Shown piece after piece: positions 1-10,967 of a stretch of DNA of 51,017 nt (within the stretch, counting starts at the first letter, position 1; every line of letters begins with the position of its first letter). The notes under the pieces were generated by a model, which was not told where the DNA came from, ran no database searches, and saw only the letters and a list, made by a program, of their open reading frames with translations. The position numbers and the translations under genes are program-made. Location: positions 1 to 51,017 of the forward strand of contig CATONV010000011.1 in assembly GCA_951801655.1 (NCBI GenBank), written 5' to 3'. The DNA comes from an uncultured Oscillospiraceae bacterium. GTDB taxonomy: Bacteria; Bacillota; Clostridia; Oscillospirales; Oscillospiraceae.

Positions 1-274
1 TCACCCAGCCCCGGGCCCGCCAGCCCTTGGCCCAGCCCTTGCCCAGGCCGTCGATAACATATTTGCTGTCGGAGTACAGCTCCACAGTGCAGGGCTCCTT
101 CAGGGCCTCCAGGGCGGTGATAACACCGGTGAGTTCCATGCGGTTGTTGGTGGTTTGGGCCTCGCCCCCAGACAGTTCCTTTTTATGGGCTCCGTAGATC
201 AGAATGGCCCCCCAGCCCCCAGGGCCTGGATTGCCGGAGCAGGCCCCATCGGTGTAGATGGTAACAGTTTTCAT
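1..274 (-). CDS. rnhA: Ribonuclease HI, 3' end cut off by window edge
   Basis: Cleaves the RNA strand of RNA-DNA hybrids during replication and repair in the cytoplasm. The 91 visible residues start at ATG 274 and show the RNase HI core: [13 protein letters not shown] near residue 8 with the first catalytic Asp (about residue 9), NNRMELTG with the catalytic Glu (about 47) and YSDSKYV with a catalytic Asp (about 69). The reading frame stays open to base 1, so the C-terminal part, including the last catalytic Asp, lies outside the window. A GGGAGG stretch precedes the start at a rather long distance. The family is about 145-160 residues, so roughly 60% is present. Identification is firm; bacterial cytosolic type rather than retroelement is inferred from the single-domain start. 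Confidence 0.93.
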   Translation of the reverse strand, partial: MKTVTIYTDGACSGNPGPGGWGAILIYGAHKKELSGGEAQTTNNRMELTGVITALEALKEPCTVELYSDSKYVIDGLGKGWAKGWRARGWV

Positions 275-361
275 AAATTTCCCCAAACCCTCCCGCGCAA
301 AATCGACGTCCGGTTGTTAAGAATAAGCGTCTCGAAGACATAAGCGTACCAGTGTAACGAT

Positions 362-480
362 AACGGACCTAATAAAAAGCCAGGATTCGAACCCGGCTAA
401 GCGAGGTCCCGCCCTCTCCCATACAATGCGCCCATTGGCCCCGGCACATTGGGGCTTGACATCCGCCTTTTGCGCAACCA
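362..480 (-). other. tRNA T-arm-like fragment in the rnhA upstream gap
   Basis: The 211-base gap between rnhA and the next gene holds, on the minus strand, a T-arm-like hairpin (stem CCGGG/CCTGG around loop TTCGAAT, about 375-391), preceded by a small hairpin GAGG-GCGGGA-CCTC that resembles a long variable arm. No matching acceptor stem, anticodon loop or CCA end could be found, so this is not called a tRNA gene. It may be a tRNA remnant or chance. Confidence 0.25.
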
Positions 481-485
481 AATTT

Positions 486-941
486 TTATAGCAATTCCGT
501 GGTCCAGTTCTTCTCCTGAATGGTCTCCTCCAGCTCCCGCAGGTCCTTGGACAGGCCGTCCACCTGCTTTTGCAGCTTGCGGACATCCACTGTACTCTTA
601 ATCTTAATCTCACTGGCGCTATGGCGGCGGACCAGAGAGCTGGCATTGTCCAAAAATCCCCGCAGGACGCCCAGCTTGCCTTTGAGGCAGTCCCGCTTTG
701 CCAGCAGGTCGGACAGGGTGGACCCGTCCTCCAGCTTTGTGGAATTGTTGGTGCGGTTAATGGCGGAGATCATCTCCTCCAGCCGGGCATAGTCCGCCTC
801 CAATTCACAGAGAAGCTCCATGGGGTCCTCGGCGGGCTGTTCCCCCTCCTGGACCAGGGCGTTGTTGTTCAGCCGGCTTTCCAGCTGGCGGATTCTCGTT
901 TGCAGCTCAGACCGCTGAGACAGGGCGTTGGCTAACTTCAT
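486..941 (-). CDS. DIP1984 family protein (septicolysin-like)
   Basis: A 151-residue, highly charged, mostly helical protein. The wording (ADYARLEEMISAINRTN, TLSDLLAKRDCLKGKL, SEIKIKSTVDVRKLQKQVD, final EKNWTTELL) matches the DIP1984 / septicolysin-like family as I know it, a widespread family of about 150 residues with no firm biochemical role. Heptad-like Leu spacing at residues 10-60 and 115-145 suggests coiled coils. No signal peptide or membrane segment. Start ATG 941 has GGAG upstream. It lies 3 bases after the stop of the SHOCT-domain gene, so the two are probably co-transcribed. Family assignment is confident; function is unknown. Confidence 0.8.
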   Translation of the reverse strand: MKLANALSQRSELQTRIRQLESRLNNNALVQEGEQPAEDPMELLCELEADYARLEEMISAINRTNNSTKLEDGSTLSDLLAKRDCLKGKLGVLRGFLDNASSLVRRHSASEIKIKSTVDVRKLQKQVDGLSKDLRELEETIQEKNWTTELL

Positions 942-944
942 AGA

Positions 945-1376
945 TTACAGCTCCTTCAAAATCTGTTCCCGCTTTTCCCGGTATTCCCTCTCGTCAATGA
1001 GTCCGGCAGTTTTCAGGCTTTCCAGCTGTTCCAGCCGCCGCTTGGCGTCCAGGGCGGTGGAGAGGATGTGGTCGTGGGTCTGCGCAGGGGAAGGGGGCTG
1101 CTGCGCAGACCTCTCCTCCTCCTCGTCCGTTTCAATCTGGTAAGAGCGGCCCACCAGTCCACTCTTTCCCAGAGAGATCATCGTTCCGTTCACCGCAAAA
1201 AAGATTCCCGCCGCCAGGAATAGCAAACCAATCAGTCCGGCTGATGGAAGAATCGCTGTCAGAGAGATGATGGCGAATATGGTTCCAAAAGCGGCGTGGA
1301 ACACACCCATTCCCCGCATCATGGTCTTTTCCGTTTTGGTAGCGGGTTTATACCGCACCATATATCGTTTTTTCAT
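945..1376 (-). CDS. SHOCT-domain membrane protein
   Basis: A 143-residue protein with two hydrophobic segments (about residues 25-50 and 53-72), then an acidic linker and a C-terminal SHOCT-type domain (LEQLESLKTAGLIDEREYREKREQILKEL, about 115-143). SHOCT domains are short oligomerisation-like tails found on many unrelated bacterial membrane proteins, so a specific role cannot be given. I chose the internal ATG at 1376 over 1406 because AGGAGG lies 8-13 bases before it, and the longer version would begin inside a GC-rich repeat. The gene follows gyrA across that repeat. Confidence 0.7.
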   Translation of the reverse strand: MKKRYMVRYKPATKTEKTMMRGMGVFHAAFGTIFAIISLTAILPSAGLIGLLFLAAGIFFAVNGTMISLGKSGLVGRSYQIETDEEEERSAQQPPSPAQTHDHILSTALDAKRRLEQLESLKTAGLIDEREYREKREQILKEL

Positions 1377-1396
1377 CCCTTGACCTCCTCTCAGGA

Positions 1397-1452
1397 GGGC
1401 GGCCAAAGGCCGCCCCTACAGGGGCCGGCGGGCGGATGATATCCGCCCCTGC
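1397..1452. repeat. Dispersed GC-rich hairpin repeat, copy 1
   Basis: Two adjacent palindromes, GGCGGCC-AAA-GGCCGCC and GGCGGAT-GAT-ATCCGCC, separated by CCTACAGGGGCCGGC, fill the gap between the gyrA stop and the SHOCT gene. The same CCGCCCCTACA end motif recurs at 6486, 7029, 20752, 36683 and 47750. It resembles REP/MITE-type intergenic repeats and could act as a weak terminator or mRNA stabiliser. Confidence 0.75.
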
Positions 1453-1454
1453 GG

Positions 1455-3995
<2,541 letters not shown>

Positions 3996-4032
3996 TTATT
4001 GTGTTCCTCCTTGTTAGAGGTGGGTATTTCAA

Positions 4033-4488
4033 TTAAAAAGTCTCTTTCAGCCAATCCATGCCTGGGTAGGGTTCAAGGGTGTGGATATACCACTCCACGC
4101 ACTTCGCCGCCAGCTCCCGGTCCCTCATGGTGCATTTCATAGGAAATACAGACTGCGAATCGCTGGGCTCTATGGGGGCCTCTTCGTCGGAGTCCAGAAG
4201 CTCCGGGTCGAAACAAGCCCAGGCGGTTTCCGTCTCCGCATCCCAAATTTGCAGGAAAATCAGGTCAGGAGAGGATTCCAGTGTCAGATAGCCCTCCTCG
4301 CCGTATTCATCTGGACACAGCATCAGGCTGCGGCGCTTCCCGGTACGGATATTTTCCACGATACTCTGCATATTCTCTGGAGAAAGGTCGCTGATCTCCT
4401 GATTTGGGAGAGCTCCCCAGCTGGCACTCTGTACTTTGATCTCCTCTGGCATGGGTGGAACTGCTTGTTTTTTGATGATCTCTCCCAT
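4033..4488 (-). CDS. Acidic protein of unknown function between gyrB and gyrA
   Basis: A 151-residue soluble, acidic protein with no signal peptide or membrane segment. Start ATG 4488 follows AAGGAG and lies 12 bases after the gyrB stop; gyrA begins 37 bases later, so the gene is sandwiched in the gyrase transcript. I do not recognise the family with certainty. The alternating hydrophobic pattern in the middle (YLTLESSPDLIFLQIWD), and a C-terminal helix ending EPYPGMDWLKETF after a conserved-looking PMKC strand, are reminiscent of small immunity-protein folds of the Imm1 type, but this is only a resemblance. The position is unusual because gyrB and gyrA are normally adjacent. Confidence 0.6.
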   Translation of the reverse strand: MGEIIKKQAVPPMPEEIKVQSASWGALPNQEISDLSPENMQSIVENIRTGKRRSLMLCPDEYGEEGYLTLESSPDLIFLQIWDAETETAWACFDPELLDSDEEAPIEPSDSQSVFPMKCTMRDRELAAKCVEWYIHTLEPYPGMDWLKETF

Positions 4489-4500
4489 ACAAAACGCTCC

Positions 4501-6456
4501 TTAATAGTCCAGGTTCACCGCATATTTGGCGTTGCGCTCGATGAACTCCTTCCGGGGCTCCACCTTCTCGCCCATGAGGACGGTGAAGGTCTCATCGGCC
4601 CGGACGGCGTCGTCCAGCTCAATACGGCGCAGGGTGCGCTTCTCCGGGTCCATGGTAGTGTCCCAAAGCTCCTGTGGGTTCATCTCGCCCAGGCCCTTAA
4701 AGCGGTTAATCTCCACCTTGGCGTTTGGATTATCCCCCCGCATTTCGGCGGAAATGGCGTCTCTCTCCTCCTCGGAGAAGGCCAGCCTGGTCTGCTTGCC
4801 TCTCGTCAGCTTGAACAGGGGGGGGACGGCGGAGTACACATAGCCATTCTCAATGAGGGGCCGCATGAAGCGGAAGAAGAAGGTAAGCAGAAGGGTGCGG
4901 ATGTGGGCTCCGTCCACGTCGGCATCGGCCATGATGATCACCTTGTGATAGCGCAGCCTGTTCAGGTCGAAGTCGTCTCCGATGCCCGCCCCCAGGGCGG
5001 TAATGACGGGGGTAAGCTTGTCGTTGCCGTATACCTTGTCCGCCCGGGCCTTTTCCACGTTGAGCATCTTGCCCCACAGGGGAAGGATAGCCTGGAAGCG
5101 GCTGTCCCGTCCCTGAGTGGCGGAGCCGCCGGCGGAGTCGCCCTCGACGATATAGAGCTCGGTGAGCTCGGGGTTTGCCTCATTGCAGTCCCGCAGCTTG
5201 TCGGGCATGGCGGCACCCCCCAGGGCGGTTTTCCGGCGGATGGACTCCCGGGCCTTCCGGGCGGCCTCTCGGGCCCGATTGGCCATGAGGGCCTTATCCA
5301 GAATGGCCCGGCCTATAGATGGGTTCTCCTCCAGGTAGGTCTCCAGCTTTTCCGAGACAATGGAGTTGACCAGAGTGCGCATCTCGCTGTTGCCCAGCTT
5401 GGCCTTAGTCTGGCCTTCAAACTGGGCCTCAGTGAGCTTGACTGAGATGACCACACTCAGCCCTTCCCGGCAGTCGTCCCCCGAGACCTTCTCATCGTCC
5501 TTAAGCATTTTGATCTTCCTGCCGTAGGCGTTGAGGACGTTGGTGAGAGCCCGGCGGAAGCCCTCCTCGTGCATGCCGCCCTCGGGGGTATGCACGTTGT
5601 TGGCAAAGGAGACCATGACCTCCTGATAGCCGTCGTTGTACTGCATGGCCACCTCGGCCATGGAGTCCTCCCGGGCTCCGGACATGTAGATCACTTCGCT
5701 GTGCAGGGGATCCTTATTTCGGTTGATGAAGGTGACAAACTCCCGGATACCCCCCTCGTAGCACATGTCGTCCTCCTGCTCCTGTCCAGGGCGCAGGTCC
5801 ACTGTCTGAATACGCAATCCGGCGTTGAGGAAGGCCTCCTCCCGCATGCGGGTGTGAAGGGTGTCGTAGCTGTACTCCAGGGTGTCGAACATCTCCGGGT
5901 CGGGCTTAAAGGTGACGGTGGTGCCGGTGTGGTCGGTCTTGCCCACCACTGTCATCTCCTGGGTAATTTTGCCCCGGGAGAACTTCATCTCATAAATTTC
6001 ACCATTTTTGTGGACCTGGACCTCCAGCCATTCACTCAGCGCGTTGACCACCGAGGCGCCCACGCCGTGAAGACCGCCGGACACCTTGTACCCGCCGCCG
6101 CCGAATTTGCCGCCGGCGTGGAGAATGGTAAAAACCACCTCCAGAGCGGGCTTACCCGTTTGAGGCTGGATGTCCACCGGAATACCCCGGCCATTGTCGG
6201 TAACGGTAATGGTGTTGCCCGGGTTGATGGTAACGGTGATGTCGGTGCAGTGGCCGGCCAGGGCCTCGTCGATGGAGTTGTCCACAATCTCATACACCAG
6301 GTGGTGCAGACCTGACTCCGACGTGGAGCCGATATACATGCCGGGCCGCTTGCGCACCGCCTCCAGGCCCTCCAGAACCTGGATTTCCGACCCGCTGTAC
6401 TCGTGGTCGGTCTGGGTTGTGTTCAGTTCATTCAGCTGGTTCAGTTCTTCAGACAT
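4501..6456 (-). CDS. gyrB: DNA gyrase subunit B
   Basis: ATPase subunit of DNA gyrase, 651 residues with the start at ATG 6456, chosen because CGGAGG precedes it and MSEELNQLN starts there; the longer frame runs into a repeat. GHKL ATPase motifs are visible ([35 protein letters not shown]), then the transducer domain, the Toprim domain ([26 protein letters not shown]) and the C-terminal tail [14 protein letters not shown]. The Toprim segment reads [14 protein letters not shown], where many bacteria have a basic residue in place of Trp; I believe this Trp is common in Ruminococcaceae relatives. Belongs to the recF-remB-gyrB-gyrA block beside the origin. Confidence 0.97.
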   Translation of the reverse strand: MSEELNQLNELNTTQTDHEYSGSEIQVLEGLEAVRKRPGMYIGSTSESGLHHLVYEIVDNSIDEALAGHCTDITVTINPGNTITVTDNGRGIPVDIQPQTGKPALEVVFTILHAGGKFGGGGYKVSGGLHGVGASVVNALSEWLEVQVHKNGEIYEMKFSRGKITQEMTVVGKTDHTGTTVTFKPDPEMFDTLEYSYDTLHTRMREEAFLNAGLRIQTVDLRPGQEQEDDMCYEGGIREFVTFINRNKDPLHSEVIYMSGAREDSMAEVAMQYNDGYQEVMVSFANNVHTPEGGMHEEGFRRALTNVLNAYGRKIKMLKDDEKVSGDDCREGLSVVISVKLTEAQFEGQTKAKLGNSEMRTLVNSIVSEKLETYLEENPSIGRAILDKALMANRAREAARKARESIRRKTALGGAAMPDKLRDCNEANPELTELYIVEGDSAGGSATQGRDSRFQAILPLWGKMLNVEKARADKVYGNDKLTPVITALGAGIGDDFDLNRLRYHKVIIMADADVDGAHIRTLLLTFFFRFMRPLIENGYVYSAVPPLFKLTRGKQTRLAFSEEERDAISAEMRGDNPNAKVEINRFKGLGEMNPQELWDTTMDPEKRTLRRIELDDAVRADETFTVLMGEKVEPRKEFIERNAKYAVNLDY

Positions 6457-6485
6457 AGTGTACCTCCGCGATGGTAAAATCCTAT

Positions 6486-6559
6486 TGTAGGGGCGGATAC
6501 GATCCGCCCGAAGACACAGTAACACGCTTTGCAGCGGGCGGATAATATCCGCCCCTGCA
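6486..6559. repeat. Dispersed GC-rich hairpin repeat, copy 2
   Basis: Two hairpins, GGGCGGAT-ACG-ATCCGCCC and GGGCGGAT-AAT-ATCCGCCC, bounded by TGTAGGGG on the left and CCCCTGCA on the right, occupy the gap between the PH-like gene and gyrB. The outer ends are inverted repeats of each other, as expected for a miniature element with terminal inverted repeats. It belongs to the same family as copies at 1397, 7029, 20752, 36683 and 47750. Confidence 0.78.
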
Positions 6560-6576
6560 CCGTTTAGCGGCAGGAA

Positions 6577-7005
6577 TTACAGTTCCAATTCCTCGTCATC
6601 CAGGTCCACGTCCTCGTCGTGGTACTCGGGGCCGCCCTCGCCGCCCACCAGCTCGGTGGCCCGCATGCGGCGTTTATCCTTGGCATTCTCCACATTTTTG
6701 TGGATCAGTCCCTTAACCTGACGGGGATGCTTGACATTTTTCAAATCCAGGTGAGGAATACTTTTATCAGAGGATACCACACATACTGTCCCTACACCGA
6801 AAATCCGCTGGCCCAGAGACATGGTTAGCTGCAAATCCCGCACCCGGTAGAGAAGCACCTCGTCGGATTTAATATTGAAAAAACCTGTCTCACAAAACAG
6901 CCGGTCTTCGCTGAGGCGGTACCGGGTAAAAGACAGGGGCAGCCCCAAATGGCGCTTGCGGTCCTTCCACAGATATTCGATGGATTCCACTATGATAACC
7001 TCCAT
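6577..7005 (-). CDS. PH-like domain protein
   Basis: A 142-residue soluble protein with a bacterial PH-like (bPH2, YdbS-type) pattern: IEYLWKDRKRHLGLPLSFTRYRLSEDRLFCETGFFN followed by DEVLLYRVRDLQLTMSLGQRIFGVGTV and an acidic tail after residue 120. In membrane-bound relatives this domain follows transmembrane helices, but none are present here. Start ATG 7005 is preferred because AAAGGA lies just upstream; the alternative ATG 7029 is the last base triplet of a GC-rich repeat. The gene sits between remB and gyrB. Its role is unknown; a link to the gyrase or recombination genes is only positional. Confidence 0.7.
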   Translation of the reverse strand: MEVIIVESIEYLWKDRKRHLGLPLSFTRYRLSEDRLFCETGFFNIKSDEVLLYRVRDLQLTMSLGQRIFGVGTVCVVSSDKSIPHLDLKNVKHPRQVKGLIHKNVENAKDKRRMRATELVGGEGGPEYHDEDVDLDDEELEL

Positions 7006-7028
7006 TCTATTTCCTTTATGATATACCA

Positions 7029-7104
7029 TGTAGGGGGCGGCCTCTGTGCCGCTCCGCTGTTATGACGCAAGGAGGACGGGGCGGCGCAGAGGCCGCCCCC
7101 TACA
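7029..7104. repeat. Dispersed repeat, long form with inverted ends, copy 3
   Basis: A 76-base element with near-perfect 24-base inverted ends (TGTAGGGGGCGGCCTCTG at left, CAGAGGCCGCCCCCTACA at right) around a short centre. It lies between remB and the PH-like gene; the remB stop codon TAG is formed by the right end of the element. The copy at 36683-36762 is closely similar in both arms, so these two are one subfamily. Confidence 0.8.
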
Positions 7105-7366
7105 GAGCCAACCCGCCCCTCTCCGCCCGATGGGCCAGGGTGGCGGAGGAGAGGGGAGAGATGTAGATCACCGGCTCTCCCCAGCGGCTGTCCACCAGGA
7201 TGAAAGACCGGGGCAGGTCCTCGGTGAGCCAGATGGCCCGACCCTCCGTCTCCGCTCTCTCCAGAAATTCCCGGGTCTTGTAGGCCCAGCTGACGTTGTC
7301 CAGGTCGCAGATGGCCAGAATGTCCCGGTCAGGAATCACAACAGATTGACCTAAGTGAAGATACAT
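7100..7366 (-). CDS. remB: RemB/YaaB-like regulator (extracellular matrix regulator family)
   Basis: An 88-residue protein with MYLHLGQSVVIPDRDILAI at the N-terminus and VIYISPLSSATLAHRA near the C-terminus; these match the RemB (YaaB) family, whose Bacillus member begins MYIHLG and ends in YYSPLSSSTLKKRA. The Bacillus protein affects biofilm matrix genes; its biochemistry is unclear. Start ATG 7366 was chosen by this homology; an in-frame ATG at 7393 would overlap the upstream gene and the Shine-Dalgarno-like AAAAGGAAA is 12-14 bases away. The position between recF and gyrB is the same as in Bacillus. The stop lies inside repeat copy 3, suggesting the repeat inserted right at the gene end. 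Confidence 0.85.
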   Translation of the reverse strand: MYLHLGQSVVIPDRDILAICDLDNVSWAYKTREFLERAETEGRAIWLTEDLPRSFILVDSRWGEPVIYISPLSSATLAHRAERGGLAL

Positions 7367-7374
7367 GACAAATA

Positions 7375-7719
7375 TCACACTTTCCTTTTCCAAAATGCCA
7401 TTTCCAGCAAATATCCAGCTAAAATTCCCAGCATAGCGGAGAACGGCAGGTAAAAATCCAATCCGCCTTCATACCAAAAGCCCCAGGTAAAGGACTGAAT
7501 GCCGACCCACCGAATCAGATAAGGAAGCATAACTGCAAGTAGGGCAAACTCGGCAAAGACCATGGGAAACAAGCGTATTACAGTGCTTTTTATTCTTCCT
7601 CTGACAGCTGAAGCAACCAAAAACGCAGCCGCGCCGGACAACAGAAGGATCGGGAGGATGCAATAGAGATTCTCAGCTGTACACTTCAGAATATATTTTA
7701 CATCGTACCAATCTATCAT
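7375..7719 (-). CDS. Small membrane protein, unknown function
   Basis: A 114-residue protein with three likely transmembrane helices (about 17-38, 48-68 and 90-108), cytoplasmic basic end WKRKV. I do not recognise the family. Its ATG overlaps the recF stop by one base (TAATG), with GGGAGG 9 bases upstream, so it is translationally coupled to recF. remB starts 8 bases after its stop. In Bacillus recF is followed directly by remB, so this gene is an insertion into a conserved block. It is more AT-rich than its neighbours, which may point to later acquisition. Confidence 0.6.
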   Translation of the reverse strand: MIDWYDVKYILKCTAENLYCILPILLLSGAAAFLVASAVRGRIKSTVIRLFPMVFAEFALLAVMLPYLIRWVGIQSFTWGFWYEGGLDFYLPFSAMLGILAGYLLEMAFWKRKV

Positions 7720-8822
7720 TACATCAGCCTCCCATTCTGAATATGAAATGCCTTACCGCCTTCTAAACCCTCCAGCTTCTCCTCCTCACAGCAGGTAATG
7801 AATACCTGTCCGCCCTGGATACGGTTGAGAACAAAGGATTGCCGCTTGGGGTCCAGCTCAGACAGCACATCGTCCAGCAGCAGAACGGGCCACTCGCCGG
7901 TCTCCTCCTGAAAAATTTCCCGCTGGGCCAGCTTGAGGGACAGGGCAGCGGTTCGGGTCTGGCCCTGGGAGGCATAGGTCTTGGCGTTTTTTCCGCCGAT
8001 GTCCACCATCAGGTCGTCCTTGTGAGGACCGGACAGACATTGCCGGCTGTCCAACTCCGCCTGGCGGTGTTTTTCCTGGTGTTCCAGCAGCAACGGGAGA
8101 AGCTCCCGGGGACGCATCAGCGGATCATTCACTGTAGAAACTGTCTGATACCTAAGTTCCAGTTCCTCCCGGCCCCCGGAGAAGTTGGCGTGAATGGCCG
8201 GGGCCCTCTCCCGCAGCCGCTTAATAAAATGAGCCCGGTAATGGATGATAACTGCTCCCGTCTGGGCCATGCGCAAACTGAAGTCGTCCAGCATCTGGAG
8301 AAGAGATGGGTTTTCCTGCCAGTCCCGAAGAATGCGGGTCTTGTGTCCGTAAAGCCGGCTGTACTCCGCCAGCGCCTGGGTATACCGGGGCCGTAGTTGG
8401 CAGATAGCCCCATCCAGGAACCGCCGCCGCTCTTCGCTCCCCGCTCGGATCAGGGACAGGTCCTCCGGACAGAACAAAACGGTATTTAAAATTCCCGCCA
8501 GTTCTCCAGCGGTCTTTAATTTTACTCCGTTGGACCACAGCTGCCGGCCTTTGCCTCGGAGCAGTCTGGCTTCCAGGGTAAAATCCCGATCCCGGCTGAA
8601 TACCTCTCCTTTCACAAAGGCGGAGTCGACATCCAGCATGATCATCTCCCGGTCGTACCGGGCCCGGTGAGATCGGGCGGCGGAGAGATAGGCCACCGCC
8701 TCCAGCAGGTTGGTCTTCCCCTGGGCGTTGTCGCCGTAGATCAGATTGACCCGAGGGTCAAACTCCGCCTCCAGATGGGAGTAGTTGCGGAAAAAGTCCA
8801 GCTCAAGTTTTTTGACAATCAC
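7719..8822 (-). CDS. recF: DNA replication and repair protein RecF
   Basis: SMC-like ATPase that loads RecA at single-strand gaps with RecO and RecR. The 367-residue product is of normal length and has Walker [11 protein letters not shown] (about 30-39), the ABC-type signature LSGPHKDDL (about 266) and Walker [13 protein letters not shown] (about 315). It starts with GTG at 8822, overlapping the yaaA stop by 4 bases (GTGA), so the two are coupled. The dnaA-dnaN-yaaA-recF order is the classical one except for the DUF975 gene between dnaN and yaaA. Confidence 0.97.
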   Translation of the reverse strand: MIVKKLELDFFRNYSHLEAEFDPRVNLIYGDNAQGKTNLLEAVAYLSAARSHRARYDREMIMLDVDSAFVKGEVFSRDRDFTLEARLLRGKGRQLWSNGVKLKTAGELAGILNTVLFCPEDLSLIRAGSEERRRFLDGAICQLRPRYTQALAEYSRLYGHKTRILRDWQENPSLLQMLDDFSLRMAQTGAVIIHYRAHFIKRLRERAPAIHANFSGGREELELRYQTVSTVNDPLMRPRELLPLLLEHQEKHRQAELDSRQCLSGPHKDDLMVDIGGKNAKTYASQGQTRTAALSLKLAQREIFQEETGEWPVLLLDDVLSELDPKRQSFVLNRIQGGQVFITCCEEEKLEGLEGGKAFHIQNGRLM

Positions 8823-9034
8823 GTAACCACAAGCTCCGTCTCGCCGTCAATGACGGCCCTGTCTCCGGGACGCAGTTTTTTCCCCCGCATGGCGCATGTC
8901 TCCCCATTGACGGCCACCCGGCCCTCCTGGATAATCAGCTTGGCGTCTCCGCCGGTTTCTACCGCCCCGGCGAATTTCAGCAGGTCCTGGAGTTTGATAA
9001 ATTCGGTATGAATTTTAATCTTATGTGAATCCAT
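8819..9034 (-). CDS. yaaA: S4-domain RNA-binding protein YaaA
   Basis: A 71-residue stand-alone S4-like domain: [34 protein letters not shown], followed by a basic stretch RGKKLRPGD. It is the usual small gene between dnaN and recF in Firmicutes; members bind RNA and have been linked to ribosome assembly, but the exact target here is not visible. Start ATG 9034 follows AAGGGG. A parS-like palindrome lies 19 bases upstream of the start, in the gap after the DUF975 gene. Confidence 0.9.
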   Translation of the reverse strand: MDSHKIKIHTEFIKLQDLLKFAGAVETGGDAKLIIQEGRVAVNGETCAMRGKKLRPGDRAVIDGETELVVT

Positions 9035-9052
9035 TTTATCCCCTTTTTCACA

Positions 9053-9068
9053 TGTTTCACGTGAAACT
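9053..9068. promoter_or_regulatory. parS-like centromere site 1
   Basis: TGTTTCACGTGAAACT matches 15 of 16 positions of the palindrome TGTTTCACGTGAAACA found elsewhere in this window, and 14 of 16 of the Bacillus parS consensus TGTTCCACGTGAAACA. It is the ParB loading site; parA and parB are in the window at 31.5-33.2 kb. It lies in the intergenic gap between DUF975 and yaaA. Confidence 0.88.
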
Positions 9069-9090
9069 CTGCGTTTTCTCCCAAATTTTC

Positions 9091-9837
9091 TTAAAGACTG
9101 CCGTTTCCCAAAGAAAATGGTAATCCGGTACCGGATACCTCACGGTAGAAGGCGGCCTCTGCCACATTCTCATATGGGTTCAGCCATAAGCTGCCAATTC
9201 CAAGGGTAAAGGTGCAGAGAATGGCCCAACCGATGAAGCTGAAATGCAGGCAAAACAGCCTAAACCGGTTGCCGTACATCATCTCCTTGGACGCGGCGAT
9301 TGCCTCCCCGGCAGTTATCTCCGGGTGTTCCGCCAGAATATATCCCGTCATCGCATAGCTGTAGGAGGCGATAATGCCTGGAATAATCAGAAGCAGAGAC
9401 CACAGAAAAATATAGAGTCCCTTCAGAAGCCTGGTACAGACCGCATTTGTCCAATAGGGAAAATATTGAAATAGATTTTCAAAGCCGGCGTCGCCTCCGT
9501 CTGCCAGCAGAAGGGCAAACTTGGCGTAGCCCACGCTGACAACACTTCCCAATAAAAGCCAGACAGCGGCAATGACCAGCGCCGCCAGCAGGATATACAG
9601 GATACCCCCGGCAAGGAGGACCATGATCCCGGGATCACCACCAGTGGGGAAAATGTTTTGGCCCGCGATATTAAGATTTACATTTGCTCCCGACTCCGAA
9701 ATGTTGAATTTGATTTCCGGCCCGCTGCTGCCTGTACCACCCAACACGGCGGCAACCAGAGTAACTATAACGGCAATAAACCACCTTCCGCGCAGGGCGC
9801 CGCGGGCAATTGCTCTGAAGTCTGCCGCGTATTTCAT
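9091..9837 (-). CDS. DUF975 family membrane protein
   Basis: A 248-residue integral membrane protein. Basic N-terminus [19 protein letters not shown] leads into a first helix, an extracellular loop rich in Gly/Asn (about 38-65), then three to four further hydrophobic helices, with the family pattern [46 protein letters not shown] near the C-terminus (about 165-215). That pattern is typical of DUF975 proteins, whose function is unknown. Start ATG 9837 follows AGGAGG closely; a longer frame overlapping dnaN lacks a site. Its insertion between dnaN and yaaA is unusual. Confidence 0.82.
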   Translation of the reverse strand: MKYAADFRAIARGALRGRWFIAVIVTLVAAVLGGTGSSGPEIKFNISESGANVNLNIAGQNIFPTGGDPGIMVLLAGGILYILLAALVIAAVWLLLGSVVSVGYAKFALLLADGGDAGFENLFQYFPYWTNAVCTRLLKGLYIFLWSLLLIIPGIIASYSYAMTGYILAEHPEITAGEAIAASKEMMYGNRFRLFCLHFSFIGWAILCTFTLGIGSLWLNPYENVAEAAFYREVSGTGLPFSLGNGSL

Positions 9838-9854
9838 AAGCCTTCCTCCTAAGG

Positions 9855-10967
9855 TCAATTGGCTTTCAGCCGTACAGGCAGGACCATATAGACAAAGTTT
9901 TCCTCTCCCTCGGCGGGCAGGATGACGCAGGGGGCTACTCCGGAGGTGAACTCCATACACAGCTTGTCGGCGGGGGCGGCCTTCAGGGCGTCCATCAGAT
10001 ATCGGTTGTTAAAGCCGATCTCCAGCCCACCGCCGTCTCCGGTGATAAGACACTGATCGGCGGCGTCACCAATGGCGGTTTTGGTGGTGATATCCACCAT
10101 TCCGTCTCCAAAGATACAGCGCAGGGGGGACTTAAGCTTCTCGCTGATGATCAGGGAGACCCGGTCAATGGAAGACAGCAAAGCCCGGGTTTCCACCTCC
10201 ACCTTGATGGAGTTATTTCTGGGGATGGCGTTGCGGTAGGCCAGAAAGTCCCCCTCCAGACGCCGACATACCAGCACAGTGTCGCCGGTCTGGAACATGA
10301 TGTGCCGGGCGCCCTGGGTCACGGTGACCGTCCCCTCACCGGAGCAGATTTTCTCCACCTCGCCCAGGGCGGAACCAGGGACAACGAAGGAGAAGGCGTC
10401 CGCCCCCTTTTTCTCTTCCACCGCCTCGTGGCGCAGGGCCAGACGGTAGCCGTCCACCGAGACCACGGTGAGGCCGTCACCCTCCACCTCAAAAAGGGAA
10501 CCGGTGTGGATGGGGCGGCTTTCATTGTCGCTGACGGCGAACAAAGTCTGAGAGATCATGGACCGCAGCACGGGCTGACCGATGGTGAGTGTGTTCTGCT
10601 GATCCACATTGGGCAGCTCAGGGAACTCCTCCGGGTCGGTACCCAAAATATTAAACTCAGAGAGACCGCATCTGATATTTACCGTGTATTTCTCTTTCTC
10701 CGTGGTAAAGACCACCACGTCGTCGGGCATTTTTCGGACAATCTCACCAAACAGTCGAGCGGACAGCACCAGAGACCCCCCTTCGGTAATTTCGGCGGGG
10801 ACGGTGGCCTGAATACCGGTTTCCAGGTTGTAGCCGGTGAGGCGGAGTGTTTTTCCCGCCTCAATGAGAATGCCTTCCATAGCCGGGATGGAGCTCTTGG
10901 CAGCCACCGCTCTTGAGGTAACAGACACTGCGCTGGACAGCAGGGCCTTTTCACAGGAAAATTTCAT
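9855..10967 (-). CDS. dnaN: DNA polymerase III beta subunit (sliding clamp)
   Basis: Ring-shaped processivity clamp, 370 residues, tethering polymerases and other enzymes to DNA. Three repeats of the clamp fold are recognisable, starting MKFSCEKALLSSAVSVTSRAVA, with FNNRYLMDALKAAP and the ending YMVLPVRLKAN typical of the family; the hydrophobic protein-binding pocket region MVLPVRL is intact. Start ATG 10967 follows GGAGG at good spacing; five extra in-frame residues upstream have no support. It lies 246 bases downstream of dnaA, the gap holding clustered DnaA-box-like sites. Confidence 0.97.
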   Translation of the reverse strand: MKFSCEKALLSSAVSVTSRAVAAKSSIPAMEGILIEAGKTLRLTGYNLETGIQATVPAEITEGGSLVLSARLFGEIVRKMPDDVVVFTTEKEKYTVNIRCGLSEFNILGTDPEEFPELPNVDQQNTLTIGQPVLRSMISQTLFAVSDNESRPIHTGSLFEVEGDGLTVVSVDGYRLALRHEAVEEKKGADAFSFVVPGSALGEVEKICSGEGTVTVTQGARHIMFQTGDTVLVCRRLEGDFLAYRNAIPRNNSIKVEVETRALLSSIDRVSLIISEKLKSPLRCIFGDGMVDITTKTAIGDAADQCLITGDGGGLEIGFNNRYLMDALKAAPADKLCMEFTSGVAPCVILPAEGEENFVYMVLPVRLKAN

